A stretch of 64,000 bases of DNA from Diploscapter coronatus (taxonomy: Eukaryota > Nematoda > Chromadorea > Rhabditida > Rhabditidae): NCBI GenBank assembly GCA_964036155.1, contig OZ038422.1, positions 7,525,201 through 7,589,200 of the forward strand. The letters are read 5' to 3'. The notes under the pieces are model-generated. The model was not told the DNA's origin and made no database searches. It saw nothing but the letters and a program-made list of their open reading frames with translations. Every line of letters starts with the position of its first letter. Position 1 is the stretch's first letter. A program made the position numbers and the translations under genes. Shown in pieces: positions 60,188-64,000 of the stretch.

Positions 60188-63100
60188 TTAATGTCCTGTT
60201 TCACCGGAAGTGACGTTGAATGGGGTTGGTCGCGTGTGGGTGGGGATGGGCTCCGCATCGTCACATAGGGTCGGAGCCTGCAAGAAGTTAGAGAAATTCA
60301 TGAAATGTAAAAGTAGCTTACCTGTAAGAGAATGAGGACAGTGCCTATGAAACAGGCCAGAGAGAAGACCAGCAGAAATAGACGATCCAAAACCATTGCC
60401 ACGTATTTCCAGTCTTCGTCGACCTAGAATTAAATCATGAGTTGTGAATTTAAAAAAAAAAAAAAAAAAATGTAGAAAGATATGCACTGCGCTTCAGTTT
60501 ATAGTTCGACTTATTTGTAAATTTTCAAACCCGCGGATATCCACATGAACGAAATAGGATGTCTTTTCTAGAAACCGAAAAAAATGTATGCGCTTTTTCT
60601 CTCTCGATTAGACACTATCTCGTTCATGCGAGCACCCACAGATGTGAAAATTTACAAGTCTGCTTATAGCCAACCAGTAATTTTTCATTTTTATTTTTTT
60701 AAATTTATTATATGGCGTTTTCTGCATTTGCTACCGACTTTTACACTCTCTCTCATTTCCTAACCCCTATATCTGATGGCAAATACAGCCAATGGCAATG
60801 ATAAACCGATGAAAAATTCGGAAATCCCTTACATGTCTATAGAAAGGACTTTTCATTAACTATTCATTTCTACCTTATCATCCCTGTCTTTCTTCTTGAG
60901 CAACTCAGCAATGAAGCAGATGTTCTCGAAAGCCTTGACGACCTGCGGCGAGTAGTAGAGTCGTTGGATTCGCTCGTCCACAGCCGCGTTCGCAATCGCC
61001 TTGCCAATGTCTCTGCTCACTCGATGCGAATGCATGTTCAGAGGGATTTTCCCATCTAGCGTTGTGGTCGGACCTAAACTTATCTTTTGAAGACCAAAAC
61101 ATTTATATTAGTGAGCGTGATCATTTCGGCGTCATTTTTCTATTAAAAATTAACATCAGGGCTGTCCGAATTCTTGCTCCGACTCCGAGATCTGAAATAT
61201 TTAGACCCCGATTTCGATTCGACTCTGAGTTTTGACGAAAATCAATTCCGAATTTTCAAAATCTCAACTCCGAACAGCTCTGGTTTTCACATTCGATAAA
61301 CCACGATTACATCATTCTTTAAACTTCATTTTTAAATTTGCTCTACGATTTACCCGAGAGTCCTCTCCGACTGCTCATTCTCTTCAAATTCTCTTCATGT
61401 TCATCGAGAGGCCTTCGCATGAACAAAATGCGAGGCAGCCACTGCAGGAAGACTTTCTTGATCCAATTCGGCATTAGATGGGTTGTGGGCGTGCGGAAAT
61501 GCAGATTCAGGTCTAAAAATATCTTAAGTTCGTAAATATTGAATTTTTGCTCACCAACTACAGTAACTACAACTGATAATGTGACCATAACCATTGTGAA
61601 CAAAAGATATTTGCCAATCAAGGGTAGTGTAAGGGATGTGGCCGGTATAATTTCCGTCTGCAATCACTTATATTTTGAAATTCTTGATGTTGTGCATTTC
61701 AATCGCAATAGCAACCCTATCCATCATTCAACTTCAAAGAGCCTGCCACTACCTTTCGACAAATAGAACTGTTTATGGATAAGCTTGTGACATATTCAAT
61801 GTGCGTCTCTCCTTCCTTATTCTTCAACAGAAGTGAGAAGGTGGAAAGAAGCAAAGTGAGGCTCCCTCCCATATGCTCAAAAATAGCGTGGCAAGAATGG
61901 CTCCGATATTTTGCATAGAATAAAAACTGAGGATTGCACACATTATGCGAATTATCGTAAGATAGATAGTGGCACGCTCCTTGAGGGTCAAAGATGGGTC
62001 GAGCTGGCATTTCAAATGGACACAAACAATAAGATCAACTTACCAAAAGCAAGAAGAAGATGGTCAGAGCGACAAGAATAGAGATACAAAGCGTGACCTG
62101 AATTTGAAAATCATACAAATACTAATTGTAAATATTGGCTCTTACCTTTTCACCAGACTCGGAAGGAAGGTAGAAGACAAGAATGGTTAGGAATGAGATT
62201 CCGACGCAAGGAAAGACGAGGTTAACCGTATAGAACAAAGGCTTGCGGCGCAGTTTCAAGAAATACTGTAATTAAAAATTATTTTTTTTAAAAAATCATT
62301 AATTCGCAAGAACACCATAATATCATAGTAGGCATTTTCTGGACAGCAACTTGGATAGTTCTTGCTGCGTCGTTTGGCTTGTCGCGACATTATATCCCAC
62401 TCGACTGAAGGGTAATAATCTGACAGATCTAAATGGAAACAATTGATAAGAATCAATAAAATTATCTAAAAAATAAAATTTTATGATAAATTATTCAGTC
62501 TGATCTGCACGGCTAGTGTACACTTTGCATTCACACCTGGCTTGTTCGAAAATTCTGCTTCAGCTTTCAAAATTTTCTTTCTGATTTGCGAAATTGATAA
62601 AATATCTACTTCCTATTCAAGCTCAATTTACTATTCAACCACTTCTTGCACTCGCACATAATATTTGGCGGTTCATAATTCCCTAAAACTAACCAATTCC
62701 ATCATCAACAATCGAAACGTTGTCAACCATGCCATTCTCGTTGAGTTCTTGCTCGTATCGAATGTTGTTCTCAAGCATCTCCAGTTCCAACAGATCGTCA
62801 GAATAGGTCCATGAACCGAACTGAAAATTGACGTTTCACCCTTCATAAAGCGGGTCTTCATCAGAATCTACTTTGAGATGACACGTTTGTTCGTCGAACG
62901 GGAAGAACTCCACATCGATTTGGCACATGGACTTGAAAATGGCAGGAGGCTCCCAAGTTACTTCCCCCGAGTAATGAAGTGTTGCCTTGGTCGAAATCGT
63001 GATATTGTAGCTGCTGTCCGCACTGAAGATGTTCAACTAGCATTAATCTCGTCATAGGATTTTCTTACTTGTTGTAGAGCACTGAATTCGGCAGGTTAGA

Positions 63101-63780
63101 ATAGGTTTTCTTCAAATTTGTGCATCTTCTTCATATTAAATTTATGAAAAACGGGTCTACGGAATTTGAACTTAGGAAAATTTAGAATCGGAATTCTGCG
63201 CACACACACACACACACATCTAATGAAAAGTGAAATGTTTTTGAAAAATGCACAAACTAGATCAGAAAATCTACGCTAACCAATATCTGGCAGCCAAATC
63301 ATTTCACTGGGAACGTAGAGTACTTTCACTCCTCCATAGTTCTTCGGGTTCCATGACAATTTGTTGTCCATCCAAACCTGTTTCAACCACACGGACGACG
63401 TCATGATCTGGTCGATCTCGTGCTGAATTGGCCAATATTTCGAATCTGGTATGATCTTTGTATAGTTTTTACTGGGTGTTAGTGATTTAACAAGATAAAA
63501 GTAAAATGCTTCCTTACGACATCGATGATCTGGCTCAGTCTGAGCTTCAATTTGATGACAACTGGATCATGTGGATTTAAAACCGGCCTGAAATGAGTTA
63601 TTGCTATATTTCGTGGATTTTCGCGTTTTCCAACCTTCTGTGCCGATTGTAGTTGATCATCAAGTCATCGTAGAGTCTTTTGGCATCTTCGTTGGCAAAG
63701 CTTGCAATGATAAATGAGCATATTAGTGAGAGAATAGCCAGAATTGAAGTAGTAGAAAATGGAATCGGAATGCAAGACAT
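60188..63780 (-). CDS. unc-38: Levamisole-type nAChR alpha subunit UNC-38
   Basis: Fourteen exons (63635-63780, 63518-63587, 63281-63422, 63069-63081, 62872-63022, 62694-62820, 62316-62428, 62146-62265, 62044-62097, 61555-61657, 61354-61512, 60874-61073, 60322-60423, 60188-60277) encode 529 residues. A signal peptide (start [11 protein letters not shown]) precedes [20 protein letters not shown], a near-exact UNC-38 N-terminus. The Cys-loop is [15 protein letters not shown]. Loop C reads NYPSCCPE, with the vicinal cysteines of an alpha subunit. M1 ([19 protein letters not shown]), GEK, M2 ([18 protein letters not shown]), M3, a cytoplasmic loop and M4 follow. In C. elegans, UNC-38 forms the muscle levamisole receptor with other subunits. 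Exon 4 has only 13 bases. The alternative start at about 63962 was rejected because it does not join in frame. Confidence 0.96.
60505..60664. mobile_element. MITE in UNC-38 intron 12, relative of 56.3 kb element
   Basis: Inverted arms: GACTTATTTGTAAATTTTCA at the left pairs with GACTTGTAAATTTTCACATC on the other strand at the right, and both continue to CATGAACGA. The core TCTAGAAACCG..CACTATCTCGTTCATGCG matches the PMS2 intron 12 element. Confidence 0.65.
61157..61283. mobile_element. Short MITE in UNC-38 intron 11
   Basis: Ends are inverted: CAGGGCTGTCCGAATTC at the left and CCAGAGCTGTTCGGAGTTG on the other strand at the right, with further GACTC-rich self-similarity inside. About 127 bases, non-coding. 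Confidence 0.6.
63201..63218 (+). repeat. CA dinucleotide microsatellite
   Basis: Nine CA units in a row within an UNC-38 intron. Confidence 0.9.
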
Positions 63781-64000
63781 CACATAACGAAAAGGGATCG
63801 GGTTACTGGTGACACCTGCCTGAAAGTGGGATGATCAGATTATTATGAGCAATACGATTTTTCATTTAAGAATATATTTAGAATTACAAACATTTTATGC
63901 ATGAAAAGCAAAAGTATCATCAAATGAATGACGAAAAAAGTTCGACAATATAAAGACATTCTAACGATTCTTATGAAGAAATGTGTACAATTGCATAAAT
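63781..64000. promoter_or_regulatory. 5' flank of UNC-38
   Basis: Sequence upstream of the UNC-38 start, running to the window edge. TTTCAG lies 46-51 bases 5' of the ATG (ACTTTCAGGCAGG on the minus strand) and could be a trans-splice acceptor. A short upstream open frame, MSLYCRTFF, was not joined to the gene. Confidence 0.4.

Noticed and set aside
63890..63964. Upstream ATG of UNC-38 (MSLYCRTFF) as the true start
   Set aside because: Joining it to the next exon leads to a stop; the ATG at 63780 gives a good signal peptide directly before the conserved [10 protein letters not shown].
1..64000. CRISPR arrays, prophage, bacterial operons
   Set aside because: No regularly spaced repeats or prokaryotic gene features; introns and gene content are nematode throughout.

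Overview
The window is nuclear DNA of a nematode. Introns are mostly 43-60 bases and end in TTTCAG. An SXP/RAL-2 (DUF148) protein, a family known essentially only from nematodes, lies at the left end, and an UNC-38-type levamisole acetylcholine-receptor subunit lies at the right end. Species cannot be set from sequence alone. No bacterial, viral, CRISPR or plasmid feature was seen. Gene models were built by hand: exons were joined so that reading frame, splice signals and family motifs agree, and every complete model closes in frame.

Left part (1-17 kb): the 3' end of an SXP/RAL-2 gene; an HSP70 fragment and a kelch fragment, both decayed; a 21-exon Sec63 gene (minus) with a mariner-like MITE in intron 1; an F-box/kelch gene at 12.5-13.9 kb with a broken inverted copy at 9.4-10.3 kb that shows gene conversion; and a secreted protein with two tandem copies of a cysteine-rich domain (minus, 14.6-16.9 kb).

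Middle (17-40 kb): an alpha-type nicotinic receptor subunit (plus, 17.9-21.8 kb); a 22-codon ribosomal protein L41 gene (minus, about 23.0-23.3 kb); an unexplained GC-rich block at 23.9-24.2 kb; a C2H2 zinc-finger gene (minus, 25.5-29.9 kb); about 5 kb of AT-rich DNA with no supported gene; and an SLC17-like major-facilitator transporter (plus, 34.9-38.0 kb).

Right part (40-64 kb) is a compact housekeeping block of alternating gene pairs: FAM76 (minus) head-to-head with OSTC (plus); COASY (plus) tail-to-tail with the Tat-SF1 homologue (minus); Tat-SF1 head-to-head with TANGO2 (plus); TANGO2 tail-to-tail with COA4 (minus); COA4 head-to-head with PMS2 (plus); PMS2 tail-to-tail with UNC-38 (minus). 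Shared functions are general: ER translocation and glycosylation (Sec63, OSTC), CoA synthesis, mitochondrial assembly (COA4), splicing (Tat-SF1), mismatch repair (PMS2) and cholinergic signalling (two receptor subunits).

The points I rate most worth checking are: PMS2 has Gln where the ATPase catalytic Glu should be, while its endonuclease motifs are intact; the three-way kelch mosaic; the L41 and COA4 small genes; 13-base microexons in both receptor genes; three GC-AG introns; and many short inverted-repeat elements inside introns. I did not find a clearly new multi-gene system.
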